Shown here: piece by piece, positions 45,206 to 56,088 of the stretch
Layout: each line of letters opens with the position of its first letter
Position numbering within the stretch: the stretch's first letter is position 1
NCBI GenBank assembly: GCA_022652485.1
Contig: JALCRK010000014.1
Location: 1 to 64,000 of the forward strand
DNA length: 64,000 nt
Reading direction: 5' to 3'
Source: Sphingobium sp.
GTDB taxonomy: Bacteria; Pseudomonadota; Alphaproteobacteria; Sphingomonadales; Sphingomonadaceae
Notes under the pieces: model-generated
Told to the model about the DNA's origin: nothing
Database searches by the model: none
Seen by the model: the letters and a program-made list of their open reading frames with translations, nothing else
Made by a program: the position numbers and the translations under genes

Positions 45206-45957
45206 GCGCCATGCTCGACAAGATCGGAATAGCCCGAAAGCCGGTGGGTTGGCCGGAAGGCGGCGATCGTCTGCCCGATGCTTTCCAGCAGCTCCGGCTT
45301 GGTGGTGTCGCCCGGATGCGCGGCGATCCGCACGATCCGCTGATGCCGCAGCATCCGCCGGGCCAGCGCCGCGAAGCCGAGGGAAGACAGGGTGCGCACG
45401 CGGCTGCGGCTGGCCCAGCTGATGACCGGCCCTCGGGCGATCTCCCTGCCATCGCGCGGGCGCCATACGCGCATGTGATTCTCCGCGAAATCGAACTCCT
45501 GCTCGCGCAGGGCATCGCGCGCGCCTTGGCCATAGAGCCATGCAGGGGCGATGAAGCCGCCGATCCGCTTGCCCGTAATATCCTCCAGCAAGGCGCGGCC
45601 ATCGCGCAGACGGCGCACGGCTTCCTCGCGCGAAAGGCCCAGAAACTCGCCCTCTCCGGCGGTGAAATGCCGGGCCTTGAACCCCGCCCACCGGCCAGTA
45701 TGACGGCTTTCATCCTTGTGGCACCAGCCATGAAGAATGATCTCGCAGCCCTCATCGCTCCATGCCCGCAGTTTGGAAGCAAATGCGCTGTCTCTCGAAA
45801 GGGGAGCGCGATGCCAGTGATCCGGCACGACGAGCAGCGCCATCCGCATGGTGCCGGTGCAGTCATACAGCAGCTCGCGCAGCCTTTCTGTCTGGCCGGC
45901 GAACATCGGACCCACGTCGTGGATCGAGCAAATCAGGCGCTTTCCGGTATTTAACAT
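45202..45957 (-). CDS. DUF2334 polysaccharide deacetylase (251 aa)
   Basis: Metal-dependent carbohydrate deacetylase fold (NodB-like, DUF2334). The N-terminal SIHDVGPMF has the first His-Asp, followed by ILHGWCHKDES with the metal histidines, GGFIAPAWLYG and RIAAHPGDTTKPELL. Complete, with no signal peptide. First gene of the five-gene operon ending at 41382; every junction is an overlap or a 4-bp gap. It may deacetylate a sugar on the product of the two glycosyltransferases. Confidence 0.88.
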   Translation of the reverse strand: MLNTGKRLICSIHDVGPMFAGQTERLRELLYDCTGTMRMALLVVPDHWHRAPLSRDSAFASKLRAWSDEGCEIILHGWCHKDESRHTGRWAGFKARHFTAGEGEFLGLSREEAVRRLRDGRALLEDITGKRIGGFIAPAWLYGQGARDALREQEFDFAENHMRVWRPRDGREIARGPVISWASRSRVRTLSSLGFAALARRMLRHQRIVRIAAHPGDTTKPELLESIGQTIAAFRPTHRLSGYSDLVEHGA

Positions 45958-46426
45958 GCGGTTCCGTGCGCTTAGACGCCGCCGTCAGCGGCGCACCGCA
46001 GCCCCATGCCGATGAAAAATGACAATTTGAAGTTGGCGGGGCCGCAACCAACCGGGCGCGTGCATCGTGTCGGCCCGTGGGGGGCGATCCAGCCCTCGCG
46101 ACGCGATTGCCAATCGCTTTCCCACTACATAGATTTTGGAGGAGGGCGGGCCAGAAAGCGGCGTTGCTGCCTGTCGGCGGAAGGGTAAAACTGCACTTCA
46201 GTGAGCCTCTCGCAGGCGGAGATCGCGCTTCGCAGGCTCATTCGTGCGTAGTACATTTTGAAACCGGGCAGCCAAAGTTCGGGATGCGTCCGCAGATGCG
46301 ATCGGGAAAGTCTGCTTTCCGTTCAGGTCTTCCAGAGTGGCTTTCGACGTTGACGATAGGAAAATGGAGCGCAAGGCGTTCCATTTTGGCCATGTCCATT
46401 GAAAGCATGTGGTCTGGCAACCAGCA
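45958..46426. other. Intergenic region, 469 bp
   Basis: Lies between the start of the glycan operon and the end of the nucleoside phosphorylase gene, both leftward. It should hold the promoter of the glycan operon. Short open frames on both strands (the longest on the minus strand about 60 codons) have no ribosome site or protein-like composition. No RNA gene or repeat recognised. Confidence 0.4.
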
Positions 46427-47092
46427 TTACATCAGACGTATAGCTTGTTCTGCGGCCTGAGCTGCACGGAACGAAGCGACAAGAAGATTGGCATCAAAAT
46501 CGCTAACGCTTTCGCCGTTCGCATCGTCGGTTGTGGCCTTTATCGCGGACCATGGCAGTCCGAGGCGGGTTGCGACCTGTGCAACCGCGCCGGTTTCCAT
46601 ATCGACCAGATCACCCGCCAATCCGTCCCGGAGGCGCAGGCTGTGGTCCGGACATTCGACGAATGCATCTCCTGTCACAATTCGCGCCTGTGGAAGGCCG
46701 ATATCCGGCAGCGGCCCCGCGGAAAAAGCGGTGACCTCAGCTGGGCCGATGGGCCAGGCGCCTGCCGTGTAATGAACAAAGCCGTCAGGTCGCTGTGCTC
46801 CATAGTCGCCTTGCACTGCCTCATGGATAACGAAGCAGTCCCCTGCCAAAGAGCTCAGCTTTCCTGCTGTGCCGATGATCATCAGTAATTCCGCCTGATG
46901 GAGGGACGCGAGGAGAGTGGCAGCCATTGCGGCGTTGACCTTGCCTACGCCGCAGCAGCTGATCGCCATGTCATGATTTGCACATGACACAAAGCGGATC
47001 GAGAGCCCCCCGATCCGTTCAAGCCGGTCATAAGCGCCGGCCATAAAGGCATCGGCTTCGGCTTGAACGCCCGTGATTATGGCGATGCGCAA
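46427..47092 (-). CDS. PNP/UDP-type nucleoside phosphorylase, MTA/SAH nucleosidase-like (221 aa)
   Basis: Releases a base from a nucleoside. The fold shows in IAIITGVQAEADAF, the nucleoside-binding MIIGTAGKLSSL and the conserved DLVDMETGAVAQVATRLGLP, where Met and Glu bind ribose; the acidic TTDDANGES near the end contains the catalytic Asp. Its position 4 bp after apt on the same strand suggests it frees adenine (from methylthioadenosine or S-adenosylhomocysteine) for Apt to recycle. Hopanoid-type phosphorylases are an alternative, but the context favours purine salvage. Confidence 0.8.
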   Translation of the reverse strand: MRIAIITGVQAEADAFMAGAYDRLERIGGLSIRFVSCANHDMAISCCGVGKVNAAMAATLLASLHQAELLMIIGTAGKLSSLAGDCFVIHEAVQGDYGAQRPDGFVHYTAGAWPIGPAEVTAFSAGPLPDIGLPQARIVTGDAFVECPDHSLRLRDGLAGDLVDMETGAVAQVATRLGLPWSAIKATTDDANGESVSDFDANLLVASFRAAQAAEQAIRLM

Positions 47093-47096
47093 GCGC

Positions 47097-47654
47097 TCAA
47101 TGCCCGGGAAAGGAACAAAGGGCTTCGGTCTGGACGCCCTGCGCTCTTAGTCTGGCGGCCCCGCCAAGATCGGGGAGATCCACAAGAAACCGCGCTTGCA
47201 TGACAATAGCGCCTTGGCCGCGTAGCAAGGCAACGCCAGCCTGCGCCGTACCCCCGGTGGCGATCAGGTCATCCACGATCAGTACTCTTTGCCCTGGCGA
47301 TACGGCGCCCACATGCATCTCGATCCTGTCGGTGCCATATTCAAGCGTATAGTCCCTTCCAACCACTTCGCCGGGAAGTTTGCCTGGCTTGCGCAACATG
47401 ATTTTACCTTTGGCAAGAGCGTACGACATGGCCGAGGCCACAATAAAGCCGCGCGCCTCGATTCCTGCAATCAGGTCGATCTCGACCGGATCTACGGTCG
47501 CGATCATGCGGTCCATCGCCGCACGAAAGCCCGACCCGTCGAGGAGCAAAGTGGAAACATCCCGAAACAAAATCCCGGCGGTGGGGTAATTCGGAATAGT
47601 ACGGATCAGCTCGGCGAGATCCTCATTCCGTGCAAGCTCGTTCACATCGTCCAT
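47097..47654 (-). CDS. apt: Adenine phosphoribosyltransferase (185 aa)
   Basis: Makes AMP from adenine and phosphoribosyl pyrophosphate. The start of the conserved domain is LIRTIPNYPTAGILFRDV, the lid region GKLPGEVVGRDYTLEYG carries the hood tyrosine, and the PRPP loop is VLIVDDLIATGGTA. Length matches the family (about 180). It leads a two-gene operon with the nucleosidase. Confidence 0.93.
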   Translation of the reverse strand: MDDVNELARNEDLAELIRTIPNYPTAGILFRDVSTLLLDGSGFRAAMDRMIATVDPVEIDLIAGIEARGFIVASAMSYALAKGKIMLRKPGKLPGEVVGRDYTLEYGTDRIEMHVGAVSPGQRVLIVDDLIATGGTAQAGVALLRGQGAIVMQARFLVDLPDLGGAARLRAQGVQTEALCSFPGH

Positions 47655-47777
47655 TGCGTCAAGGTTGACGACAAAGACCCTCCTGTCAATGGGAGGGCGC
47701 CTCCACTGAAGGCCGATAGCGTATCATTTGCCGGGACGAACCAATGTCCATTTGCGCATTGCAGCAGGTTAATCCGC

Positions 47778-48467
47778 TCAGGATCCGCCCAACAATCGAT
47801 AGCCGATGCCCGGTTCGTTGCGGATCAGCCTTGGTTGAGAGGGATCACTTTCCAACTTGCGCCTGATGCCGCGGGCAGCAACGCGAAGATATTCGACATC
47901 CGTTTCGTGCCCCGGCCCCCACACGGACCGGAGTAACTGGGCGTGAGTCACGACCCTGCCGGGGTTTTTCGCCAGTTCCGACAGAAAGCCATATTCCTTT
48001 GGCGTGAGATGCACCTCCACACCGTCCTTGCGGACCAGACGCGAGGCCAAATCGATCTCCACATCATCCCGTATCACAACCGGCACGCCGGTCTCTCCCG
48101 CAAGACGGTGGCGCAGTGCAGCCCTGATGCGCGCGAGCACCTCCTCGCTGTCAAAAGGTTTGGACACATAATCATCGGCGCCGAGATCGAGCGCGGCGAC
48201 CTTCTGGTCGGTGGCGTCGCGCGCTGACACCACGACCACCGCCGAGCCTGCCGTCGTGATGATCGGGATCAGTTCAAGCCCATCCCTGTCCGGCAGGCCA
48301 AGGTCGAGCAACACAATCTCCGGCTTATCAATATGCAACGCCGCCAGGGTCTCCCGCGCCGACCCTGCCTCCACGACATGATAGCCAGCGCGGGCGAGGC
48401 TGGCGTGAAGCAGACGGCGGATTGCCGGCTCGTCGTCGACGATGAGGATCGACACCGGGTTGCTCAT
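47778..48467 (-). CDS. kdpE: KdpE response regulator (229 aa)
   Basis: OmpR-type regulator that activates kdp on low potassium or osmotic stress. Receiver with the phospho-acceptor Asp in IVLLDLGLPDRDG and the lysine in DDYVSKPFD; C-terminal winged helix with LTPKEYGFLSELAKNPGRV and the ending ESDPSQPRLIRNEPGIGYRL. ATG 48467 overlaps the kdpD stop (ATGA). Last gene of the kdpFABCDE operon. Confidence 0.95.
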   Translation of the reverse strand: MSNPVSILIVDDEPAIRRLLHASLARAGYHVVEAGSARETLAALHIDKPEIVLLDLGLPDRDGLELIPIITTAGSAVVVVSARDATDQKVAALDLGADDYVSKPFDSEEVLARIRAALRHRLAGETGVPVVIRDDVEIDLASRLVRKDGVEVHLTPKEYGFLSELAKNPGRVVTHAQLLRSVWGPGHETDVEYLRVAARGIRRKLESDPSQPRLIRNEPGIGYRLLGGS

Positions 48468-51130
48468 TGCTCGTTCCACTCCCTGAGCTGGCTGTCGTCA
48501 AAGCGGATCGTGAAGCAGGCACCCTGACACTCCGCACGGTTGGATGCGCTGACAGCGAGGCCCATTGCCTCTGCGAAACCCTTGACGATGGCAAGCCCCA
48601 GGCCAGTGCCGCCCTTGCGGTCCGAGCCCTCGATTCGCGCGAAGGTTTCGAATATCCGCTCTTCTTGTCCTTCGGGTATGCCGGGCCCTTCATCCTTGAC
48701 CGTCAACACGATGCCGTCAGCATCTCTGAACGCAGCAATCGTCACTGGCGAACCGGTTGGCCCATATTTCGAGGCATTCTCGATCAGGTTGATGAGGCAG
48801 TGGTGGAAGAGCTGGGGATCGACCAGCACAAAAGGCAGGTCCGCCGCGATCTCCACCTTTGCGGGATGGTCTTCCAGCACACCGCGCAGGTCTTGCACCA
48901 CGCTGGCGACCGCTTCGCCGAGGTCTACCGGCTCGATCGAGCGATGCAGCGCACCAGCCTCGATCCGCACCATGTCGAGGAGATTGCCGACAAATCGGTG
49001 AAGCCGCTCTGCTTCGGTGCGGGCGGTCGCGAGCTGCACCGCCTGTTCGGGCGATTGGACGCGAATTTCTTGGAGCGTACCCAGGATCGTCGTCAACGGC
49101 GTGCGCAAATCATGGCTTACCGATGATAGCAGCGCATGGCGCAGGCGATCCCGCTCGCGTACCTGGCTGAAACTCGACATTTCGATTTCGAGGCTAATGC
49201 GTTCCATCGCCAGCCCTGCCTGATCGAGCAGGCTGAGCAACAGCGGCAGGTGATCGGAGCGGATGGGCGCACCTGCATCTGAACGGGACAGACCCAGCAC
49301 GCCCAGCACTTTGCCACCCGCGCTCACCGGGTGAAACAGCCATTCGGACGCGGTTAGCGTATCGGACCCGCGTCCCGCCGCGCAGTCATTATCGAACGCC
49401 CAGCGCGCAGCAGCCTTGTCGAGCGTTTCAAGCCGATAATCGCCTGGCCAGGCCGCCTCAACAACCAGCTCCGCATGTCCCGGCATGAGCAGCAGCGCAT
49501 TGCCATCGAACAGCCGCCCAATCTCTGCGCATAACAGCTGCGCCAACTCCTCCCGCGTGCTGATGGCGGTGAGCTGCCTCGCAAATCCGGCAAGTGAACT
49601 GTTCTGTCCCGCGCTCGCCTGCGCCAGTAATGCCTGCTCCCGCACGCGCGCCGCGAGCTGGCTGCTCACTATGGCGACCCCCAGCAACACCAGAACAGTG
49701 ACGAGATTTTGCGGATCCTGGATAGTGAAAGTATGCAGCGGCGGAATGAAGAAGAAGTTGTACGCGAGCGAACAGGCAAGGCCAGTCACGATCCCCGTTC
49801 GTATGCCGTATCGGGTTGCGGCCAACATAACCGGGATGAGAAACAGCAGGCCGATATTGGTGATATTGCCATGCTCGAAAATCACCTTGCCTACGAGCGT
49901 AACGAGAGCACCCAAGCCCAACGACACCGCATAGCCTGACCACGAACCCCATTCGGAGCTGGTTCGCGGGGTAAGCGGGATCAATCTGGGCTTGGCTGAC
50001 GGCTGCGCCTCAAGCGGAAGGATATGCACGGCAAGCCCAGGCACCTCCCGCACCAGCCGGTCCACGATCGAGCCGTGGCGCAACTCGAACCAGCGCGAGC
50101 GCTGCGTCTTGCCGACGATTAACTGGGTCGCGCGGGCATCGGCAGAGAATTGTTTGAGTCCTTCGAGAACGGATTGGGCAGGAAGCGTCGCGATCTGTGC
50201 GCCGAGTTGCGTTGCGAGATGCATCGCCTCGGCAAGGCGCGCGTTTTCCGCATCGTCGAAATACAGCGAACGCGGCGTTTCGATATGGACCGCCGTCCAG
50301 GGCGCATGAAGCGCATCGGCAAGCCGCTTTGCGGCGCGCACCAGTTCCAGCGACCCCGGATGCTCGTTCACGGCGACAACAAGGCGGTCGCTCGCCGCCC
50401 AGGTGCCTACCATCGCATGGGCCCGCACATAATCGAGCATCTGTGCATCGACCGTCTGCGCCGCGCGGCGTAGGGTGAGTTCCCGCAGTGCGGAGAGGTT
50501 CGACTTGGAGAAGAAATTACCGAGCGCCCGGCCGACTTCCTGCGGCACATAGACCTTGCCGTCCTTCAATCGCTCTATGAGCTCATCGGGAAGGATGTCG
50601 ACGATTTCGACATCGGCCTCTTCCAGCACCCGGTCGGGCAAGGTCTCACGCACGCGCACCTTGGTGAAGGAGGTGACTATGTCATTGAGGCTTTCGAGAT
50701 GCTGGATGTTGAGCGTCGAATAGACGTTGATCCCGGCGGCGAGCAGCTCCTCGACATCCTGATAGCGCTTGTCATGGCGGCTGCCGGGCGCATTGGTGTG
50801 GGCGAGCTCGTCGACCAGCACGAGCGCGGGGCGGCGCGCGAGGATCGCGTCTATGTCCATCTCGTCGAGGACATGCCCCTCATAGTCGATGTGTTTCCGT
50901 GGAATTGTCTCGAAGCCAAGAATCTTCGCCTCGGTCTCCTTGCGGCCGTGGGTTTCCACGATCCCGACGACAACATCCACTCCGGTATCGCGCCGCGCTG
51001 CGCCGTCGCACAACATCTCGTATGTCTTGCCTACACCGGGAGCCGCCCCGAGGAAAACCTTGAGGCGGCCCCTGTTCTCGCGCGCGGCGGCGCGCAGGAG
51101 GGCGGCGGGATCGGGCCGGACTTCATTCAC
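48464..51130 (-). CDS. kdpD: KdpD osmosensitive K+ sensor kinase (888 aa)
   Basis: Membrane histidine kinase that phosphorylates KdpE. N-terminal KdpD domain with Walker-like [13 protein letters not shown] and [15 protein letters not shown], a UspA-like domain (about 250-370), four membrane helices (about 400-490, with [20 protein letters not shown]), a GAF-like part, then HisKA with [14 protein letters not shown] and the ATPase with [13 protein letters not shown]. Complete and of normal length. Start overlaps the kdpC stop, end overlaps kdpE. Confidence 0.96.
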   Translation of the reverse strand: MNEVRPDPAALLRAAARENRGRLKVFLGAAPGVGKTYEMLCDGAARRDTGVDVVVGIVETHGRKETEAKILGFETIPRKHIDYEGHVLDEMDIDAILARRPALVLVDELAHTNAPGSRHDKRYQDVEELLAAGINVYSTLNIQHLESLNDIVTSFTKVRVRETLPDRVLEEADVEIVDILPDELIERLKDGKVYVPQEVGRALGNFFSKSNLSALRELTLRRAAQTVDAQMLDYVRAHAMVGTWAASDRLVVAVNEHPGSLELVRAAKRLADALHAPWTAVHIETPRSLYFDDAENARLAEAMHLATQLGAQIATLPAQSVLEGLKQFSADARATQLIVGKTQRSRWFELRHGSIVDRLVREVPGLAVHILPLEAQPSAKPRLIPLTPRTSSEWGSWSGYAVSLGLGALVTLVGKVIFEHGNITNIGLLFLIPVMLAATRYGIRTGIVTGLACSLAYNFFFIPPLHTFTIQDPQNLVTVLVLLGVAIVSSQLAARVREQALLAQASAGQNSSLAGFARQLTAISTREELAQLLCAEIGRLFDGNALLLMPGHAELVVEAAWPGDYRLETLDKAAARWAFDNDCAAGRGSDTLTASEWLFHPVSAGGKVLGVLGLSRSDAGAPIRSDHLPLLLSLLDQAGLAMERISLEIEMSSFSQVRERDRLRHALLSSVSHDLRTPLTTILGTLQEIRVQSPEQAVQLATARTEAERLHRFVGNLLDMVRIEAGALHRSIEPVDLGEAVASVVQDLRGVLEDHPAKVEIAADLPFVLVDPQLFHHCLINLIENASKYGPTGSPVTIAAFRDADGIVLTVKDEGPGIPEGQEERIFETFARIEGSDRKGGTGLGLAIVKGFAEAMGLAVSASNRAECQGACFTIRFDDSQLREWNEQ

Positions 51131-51723
51131 GGGGCCGAATGTGCACCCTTGCCTGCCATGTTGTCGAGCGCGCGGTTGAGCGCGAGCACATTTATGCGCG
51201 GTTCGCCCAGAAAACCGAGCAAGGGCTGCTCGACATGACCCGTGACCAGCCTGCGCACCGCCGCATCATCGAGCTTGCGAGCCTGCGCAACCCGCTGGAT
51301 CTGGAAAAACGCCGCTTCCGGGCTGATGTGGGGATCAAGCCCCGAAGCGGAAGTGGTCACCAGATCAGGGGGGACCGGCGTTCCGGCAGGCGGAGCTAGC
51401 GCTGCGACATCTGCCTTCACGCGTTCGGCCAGCACCTTGCTTGTTGGGCCAAGATTGGAACCGCTCGACGCCATCGCGTCATAGCCCTTGCCAGCCGCCG
51501 AGGGCCGCCCGTGGAAATAACCGGGGGCGGTGAAGCTCTGGCCGATGAGGTCTGAGCCGATCATCTGGTTTCCATCACGGATCAGGCTGCCATTGGCGGC
51601 ATAGGGAAACAGAGCCTGCCCGATGCCCGTCAGCGCCAGCGGATAGACGAGACCCAGCAGTATCGCGAACAGCGCGGTCAGCACCAGAGCGGGGCGAAGA
51701 GAGGAGGCGAGATCGTCCGTCAT
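51127..51723 (-). CDS. kdpC: K+-transporting ATPase subunit C (198 aa)
   Basis: Subunit of the high-affinity KdpFABC potassium pump, thought to aid ATP or ion affinity. One N-terminal membrane helix ([20 protein letters not shown]), then the conserved [22 protein letters not shown] and the ending [24 protein letters not shown] 51723 with AAGGG ahead is used; the frame to 51813 reads inside kdpB. Overlaps kdpD by 4 bp. Confidence 0.95.
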   Translation of the reverse strand: MTDDLASSLRPALVLTALFAILLGLVYPLALTGIGQALFPYAANGSLIRDGNQMIGSDLIGQSFTAPGYFHGRPSAAGKGYDAMASSGSNLGPTSKVLAERVKADVAALAPPAGTPVPPDLVTTSASGLDPHISPEAAFFQIQRVAQARKLDDAAVRRLVTGHVEQPLLGFLGEPRINVLALNRALDNMAGKGAHSAP

Positions 51724-51733
51724 GATGCTACCC

Positions 51734-53749
51734 TTAGGCAAGATTGAGGCCAGCGACCGCAAGGTCGATGAGCTTGATGCCGATGAACGGCGCGATAAGA
51801 CCCCCGACGCCATAGACGGCGAGATTCCGCGCCAGTAGCGGGCCTGCCCCCATAGGCTTGTAGCTTACGCCCTTGAGCGCGAGCGGCACGAGCGCGGGAA
51901 TGATGAGCGCATTGAAGATGATCGCTGACAGGATCGCGCTCTGCGGCGAGGCCAGCCCCATCACATTGAGGACGCCAAGCCCCGGATAGAGCGCAACGAA
52001 CATCGCGGGGATTATCGCGAAATATTTGGCGACATCGTTCGCTACAGAGAAGGTGGTGAGTGCGCCGCGCGTCATCAACAATTGTTTGCCCAGCCCCACG
52101 ATCTCGATGAGCTTGGTCGGGTCGCTGTCGAGATCGACCATGTTGCCCGCCTCACGCGCCGCCTGCGTGCCGGTATTCATCGCCACGCCCACATCGGCTT
52201 GTGCCAGCGCCGGGGCATCATTGGTGCCATCTCCGCACATGGCGACCAGCTTTCCGCCCTGTTGCTCCTTACGGATCAGCGCCAGCTTATCTTCCGGCGT
52301 TGCTTCCGCCAGGAAATCATCGACGCCGGATTCGGCGGCGATCGATGCGGCTGTGAGCGGATTGTCGCCGGTAATCATCACGGTGCGGATGCCCATACGA
52401 CGCAGCTCTGCAAAACGCTCGCGCACCCCGGCCTTGACGACATCCTTGAGCGCGATCACGCCGAGCAGCCGTCCGTCGAGCGCCACGGCCAGCGGCGTCT
52501 GGCCTGAGCGGGCGATGTCCTCTGAGATATGGCGCAATTCGTTCGCGCTGGCCGACGTCGCCGCATCCGGATTGGCGCGCAGAATTGCATCGACCGCGCC
52601 CTTTTGCACCAGACTCTTGTCCGTCTGCACGCCGGATATGCGGGTTTGCGCCGAAAACGGACTAACCAGCGCGTCTTTAGGCAGAGCACGCTCGGCGATG
52701 TGGAATTTCTCGCGCGCCAGCATGACGATAGAGCGGCCCTCCGGCGTTTCGTCGGCAAGACTGGCGAGCAGCGCGGCACTGGCAAGTTCGGTCAGGGCCA
52801 CACCGCTCACGGGGCGGAAGTCGCCCGCCTGCCGGTCGCCAATGGTGATCGTGCCTGTCTTGTCTAGCAGCAGCACATCGACATCGCCCGCCGCCTCGAC
52901 TGCACGGCCGGATTTCGCCATCACGTTGAAGCGCACCAGCCGGTCCATGCCCGCAATACCGATTGCGGAGAGGAGCGCCGCAATGGTGGTCGGGATGAGC
53001 GTAATCAGCAACGCTGCCAATATCGCGACCGGGATCTTTCCTCCTGCATAGCTGGCGAAGGAGGGAATGGTCGCCACCGCAATAAGGAAGATGATCGTGA
53101 GGCCCACGAGCAAGATGGTGAGTGCGATTTCGTTGGGTGTCTTTTGCCGTTCGGCGCCCTCGACCAGCGCAATCATGCGGTCAAGAAAGCCCTGCCCGGG
53201 CTCCTGCGTGACGCGCACGCGAATCTGGTCGGAGATGACGCGCGTGCCTGCCGTTACCGCAGACCGGTCGCCACCCGCCTCGCGGATTACAGGCGCGCTC
53301 TCGCCCGTGATCGCTGCCTCGTTGACCGACGCGACGCCCGCGATCACCTCGCCGTCGGCGGGGATGAGATCGCCGGTTTCGATCAGCACCTCTTCGCCGC
53401 GCTTCAGTTGCGAGGCTGGAACGGTGCGCCCGTCAGGCAGGCGCGCAGTAAGCTCACTCTTCGCCGCGCGCAGCGAAGCCGCCTGCGCCCTGCCGCGTCC
53501 CTCTGCCAGTGCTTCCGCGAAGGTGCCGAACAGCACGGTCAGCCACAGCCAGACGATCAGCTGAATCTGGAAACCGAGGGGCAGCGGCTCGGCCCCTATC
53601 AACAACAGCACGGTGAGCAGCAGGGCGATGATGGCGGTCGTAAACAAGACCGGATTTTTCACCAGCTTTGCCGGGTTGAGCTTGCGGAAGGCGTCGCGAC
53701 AAGCCGGGACGACCAGCTCACCTGAAAACATGGATGTTGCGGTTGTCAT
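51734..53749 (-). CDS. kdpB: K+-transporting P-type ATPase subunit B (671 aa)
   Basis: Energises KdpA. P-type ATPase motifs are present: the phosphorylated Asp in [14 protein letters not shown], the dephosphorylation loop [10 protein letters not shown], the nucleotide-domain KGAVDAIL and the hinge [21 protein letters not shown]. Membrane helices in the usual order. ATG 53749 ([10 protein letters not shown]) is the likely start; the longer frame to 53989 is inside kdpA. 11 bp separate it from kdpA. Confidence 0.96.
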   Translation of the reverse strand: MTTATSMFSGELVVPACRDAFRKLNPAKLVKNPVLFTTAIIALLLTVLLLIGAEPLPLGFQIQLIVWLWLTVLFGTFAEALAEGRGRAQAASLRAAKSELTARLPDGRTVPASQLKRGEEVLIETGDLIPADGEVIAGVASVNEAAITGESAPVIREAGGDRSAVTAGTRVISDQIRVRVTQEPGQGFLDRMIALVEGAERQKTPNEIALTILLVGLTIIFLIAVATIPSFASYAGGKIPVAILAALLITLIPTTIAALLSAIGIAGMDRLVRFNVMAKSGRAVEAAGDVDVLLLDKTGTITIGDRQAGDFRPVSGVALTELASAALLASLADETPEGRSIVMLAREKFHIAERALPKDALVSPFSAQTRISGVQTDKSLVQKGAVDAILRANPDAATSASANELRHISEDIARSGQTPLAVALDGRLLGVIALKDVVKAGVRERFAELRRMGIRTVMITGDNPLTAASIAAESGVDDFLAEATPEDKLALIRKEQQGGKLVAMCGDGTNDAPALAQADVGVAMNTGTQAAREAGNMVDLDSDPTKLIEIVGLGKQLLMTRGALTTFSVANDVAKYFAIIPAMFVALYPGLGVLNVMGLASPQSAILSAIIFNALIIPALVPLALKGVSYKPMGAGPLLARNLAVYGVGGLIAPFIGIKLIDLAVAGLNLA

Positions 53750-53760
53750 GGGATTTTCCC

Positions 53761-55464
53761 TTAGAAGATCTGGCCGGAAACCATCGCCAGATGGTCGGCG
53801 ATCGGACCGAGCGCGAGGCTGGGAAGAAAGGTGAGGCCACCGACGACGAGGATGATGGCGACCAGCAGGCCGATCCAAAGCGGCCTGGTCGTCGGGAAGG
53901 AGCCTGCCGTCGCAGGCGTGTACTTCTTGGCCGCGAGACTGCCCGCTATCGCCAGCACCGGCACGATCATGAAGAAGCGGCCAATCCACATCGCGACCGA
54001 AAGCAGGCCATTGTAGAATGGTGTCCCCGCCGTCAGTCCGGCGAAAGCCGAGCCATTGTTGCCGGTGCCGGAACTGAAAGCATAGAGGATCTCGGTAAAG
54101 CCGTGCGGCCCCTTGTTGAGCGGACCAGCCAGCCCTTGCGGAAGCACGGCGCTCAATGCGGTGAATCCCAGAATGCAGAGAGGCAGCACGGCAATGGCGA
54201 GCACCGCGAGCTTCACTTCCTTGGCCTCGATCTTCTTGCCGACATATTCCGGTGTGCGGCCGACCATCAACCCAGCAATGAACACCGCGAGCAATGCGAA
54301 TAGCAGGAAACCATAGATGCCTGCGCCTACGCCGCCGACGACAATCTCGCCCAATTGCATGTTGAACAGCGGAATCATTCCGCCCAACGCGGTGAAACTG
54401 TCGTGCATCGCATTGACCGCTCCGCAGGAGGCAGCCGTGGTGATGACCGAGAACAACGCGCTTGCGGCGATGCCGAAGCGGACATCCTTGCCCTCCATAT
54501 TGCCGTCGGCTACCCCGAGCTGATGCAGGACGGGGTTACCCGCCGCTTCCTGCCAGTAGGTGATGCCTGCGCCCGCAAGAAACAGGACCATCATGGCGGC
54601 GAGGATCGCCCAACCCTGGCGCGTGTTGCCTACTGCCTTGCCGAAACACCAGGCGAGCCCCGCGCCTAGCGCGAAGATTGACAGCATCTGCACGAGGTTG
54701 GTGAGCGCGGTCGGGTTCTCGAACGGATGGGCGCTATTGGCGTTGAAAAAGCCGCCGCCGTTGGTGCCGAGCATCTTGATCGCTTCCTGGCTGGCGACGG
54801 GGCCGAGCGCGATCGCCTGTTTCATGCCTTCCAGCGTCGTCGTGTCAACGGATGCGGCCAGCGTCTGCGGCACTCCGCTTGCGATCAGGAACAGCGTATA
54901 GACCACGCAGACCGGGAGCAGCAGATAGAGTGTCACGCGGGTGCAGTCCGCCCAGAAATTGCCGATTGTGCCTGCTTGCCGACGGGCAAAGCCGCGAAAC
55001 ATCGCAAAAGCGATCGCGATGCCGGTCGCCGCTGACAGGAAGTTGTGGATGACCAGCCCGACCATCTGGCTGAAGTTCGACAACGCGACCTCGCCCGAAT
55101 ACCATTGCCAGTTGGTGTTGGTGGTAAAGCTGATCGCGGTGTTCATCGCGCCATCGGAAGTGAAGCCAGCGAGGCCGCGCGGATTCATCGGCAACACTGC
55201 CTGAAGCCGCAGGATCGCATAGGTGAAGAGCGCCAGCGCAACCTGAAACACCAGCATGTGGAGCGCATAGCGTCGCCAGGGTTGCTCAGCCGCGGGATCG
55301 ATACCGGCAAGGCGATAAAAGCCGCGTTCCACCGGCCCCAGCACGCGATGCAATGGCGTGTCCCGCCCTTCGTAGAGCGCGAACAGCCACATCCCCATCG
55401 GCTTGGCGAGGGCGATTGTCAGCGCGGTGAAGAGGAGGATAAGCGTCCATCCCTGAAGTGTCAT
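53761..55464 (-). CDS. kdpA: K+-transporting ATPase subunit A (567 aa)
   Basis: Channel-like subunit that binds and carries potassium. The four selectivity-filter regions are recognisable: [53 protein letters not shown] and [15 protein letters not shown]. About ten membrane helices. Length is normal. 13 bp after kdpF. Confidence 0.96.
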   Translation of the reverse strand: MTLQGWTLILLFTALTIALAKPMGMWLFALYEGRDTPLHRVLGPVERGFYRLAGIDPAAEQPWRRYALHMLVFQVALALFTYAILRLQAVLPMNPRGLAGFTSDGAMNTAISFTTNTNWQWYSGEVALSNFSQMVGLVIHNFLSAATGIAIAFAMFRGFARRQAGTIGNFWADCTRVTLYLLLPVCVVYTLFLIASGVPQTLAASVDTTTLEGMKQAIALGPVASQEAIKMLGTNGGGFFNANSAHPFENPTALTNLVQMLSIFALGAGLAWCFGKAVGNTRQGWAILAAMMVLFLAGAGITYWQEAAGNPVLHQLGVADGNMEGKDVRFGIAASALFSVITTAASCGAVNAMHDSFTALGGMIPLFNMQLGEIVVGGVGAGIYGFLLFALLAVFIAGLMVGRTPEYVGKKIEAKEVKLAVLAIAVLPLCILGFTALSAVLPQGLAGPLNKGPHGFTEILYAFSSGTGNNGSAFAGLTAGTPFYNGLLSVAMWIGRFFMIVPVLAIAGSLAAKKYTPATAGSFPTTRPLWIGLLVAIILVVGGLTFLPSLALGPIADHLAMVSGQIF

Positions 55465-55477
55465 TATCAGGCGTCCT

Positions 55478-55567
55478 TCAGAAACGTTCGGGGCGGATCA
55501 GTACCGCGACAAGATAGACCAGGAGCGCGAAGGCGGTCAGCGCCGCGAGCAGAAGCGATAATGTCAT
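55478..55567 (-). CDS. kdpF: KdpF small subunit (29 aa)
   Basis: Stabilising subunit of the Kdp complex. A single membrane helix ([20 protein letters not shown]) followed by RPERF, exactly the KdpF pattern and size. ATG 55567, stop 55478-55480, 13 bp before kdpA. Too short for most gene finders. Confidence 0.9.
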   Translation of the reverse strand: MTLSLLLAALTAFALLVYLVAVLIRPERF

Positions 55568-55578
55568 GATCGTGCCTT

Positions 55579-55662
55579 TCAGGCTTTCTCACAGAGCCGG
55601 ACAAAAGCGAACGTCAGCAGGACGAGGCAGCCCAGTAGGCCAAGCCAAAATAGATCAGTCAT
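55579..55662 (-). CDS. 27-aa single-helix membrane protein upstream of kdpF
   Basis: Reads MTDLFWLGLLGCLVLLTFAF, then VRLCEKA: a short N-terminus, one hydrophobic helix and a basic cytoplasmic end. It has GAGGA 9 nt before the ATG and ends 11 bp before kdpF in the same direction, so it is very probably translated with the operon. I know similar tiny proteins ahead of kdpF in other genomes, without a proven function; an extra small subunit of the pump is a reasonable guess. Confidence 0.65.
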   Translation of the reverse strand: MTDLFWLGLLGCLVLLTFAFVRLCEKA

Positions 55663-55951
55663 GTTTAGCGGTCCTCAGAAATGCACTGCGTGGAGGAACA
55701 GGATAATGCCGGAATAGTCCGGGACCCGAGAAGGTGAAGGCGAGGCCCGTAATCAGCAGCAGGAACACTCCGGCGCAGATCAGGAGCTCGGTCAAAGTGG
55801 CTTGATGCGGTGGCGGCGCTATGATCAGCCTGTGGGCCAGCACCGCCATGCTCCAGCAGCCTGCAAGGCTGACAAGCCCTACAACGCGGAGCACGCACTC
55901 GGCGGCCCACCAGCGCTCGCCCTTTTGAAGGCCTTTGAAATTTTCGGACAT
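55655..55951 (-). CDS. Two-helix membrane protein at the head of the kdp operon (98 aa)
   Basis: No family recognised. Two hydrophobic segments (VVGLVSLAGCWSMAVLAHRL and ELLICAGVFLLLITGLAFTF) with a short polar loop between, and a basic tail. Start could be ATG 55951 (MSENFKGLQ) or ATG 55972; neither has a strong ribosome site. The stop overlaps the start of the 27-aa gene by 8 bp, so it is the first gene of the kdp transcript. Divergent from kup. Function unknown. Confidence 0.6.
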   Translation of the reverse strand: MSENFKGLQKGERWWAAECVLRVVGLVSLAGCWSMAVLAHRLIIAPPPHQATLTELLICAGVFLLLITGLAFTFSGPGLFRHYPVPPRSAFLRTAKHD

Positions 55952-56088
55952 GGAAGGTCTCACTGTTCCCATCGTCAGAGGGAAATGGCCCTTCAGGGCG
56001 TTAAGCTTCCATGTGAAATTTGGGCGGCGGCATAAAGATTCCATAAAATTTATGGCGTCTGCGGTTCGGCAAGCCTAGGCGCAGGGTC

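Noticed and set aside
45958-46426. Possible 60-codon gene on the minus strand (46238-46420)
   Set aside because: Met-rich start without a ribosome site and no protein-like pattern.
48464-55464. Separate extensions of kdpB (to 53989) and kdpC (to 51813)
   Set aside because: Both extensions read within the upstream gene in another frame and lack ribosome sites; the starts at 53749 and 51723 fit the families.
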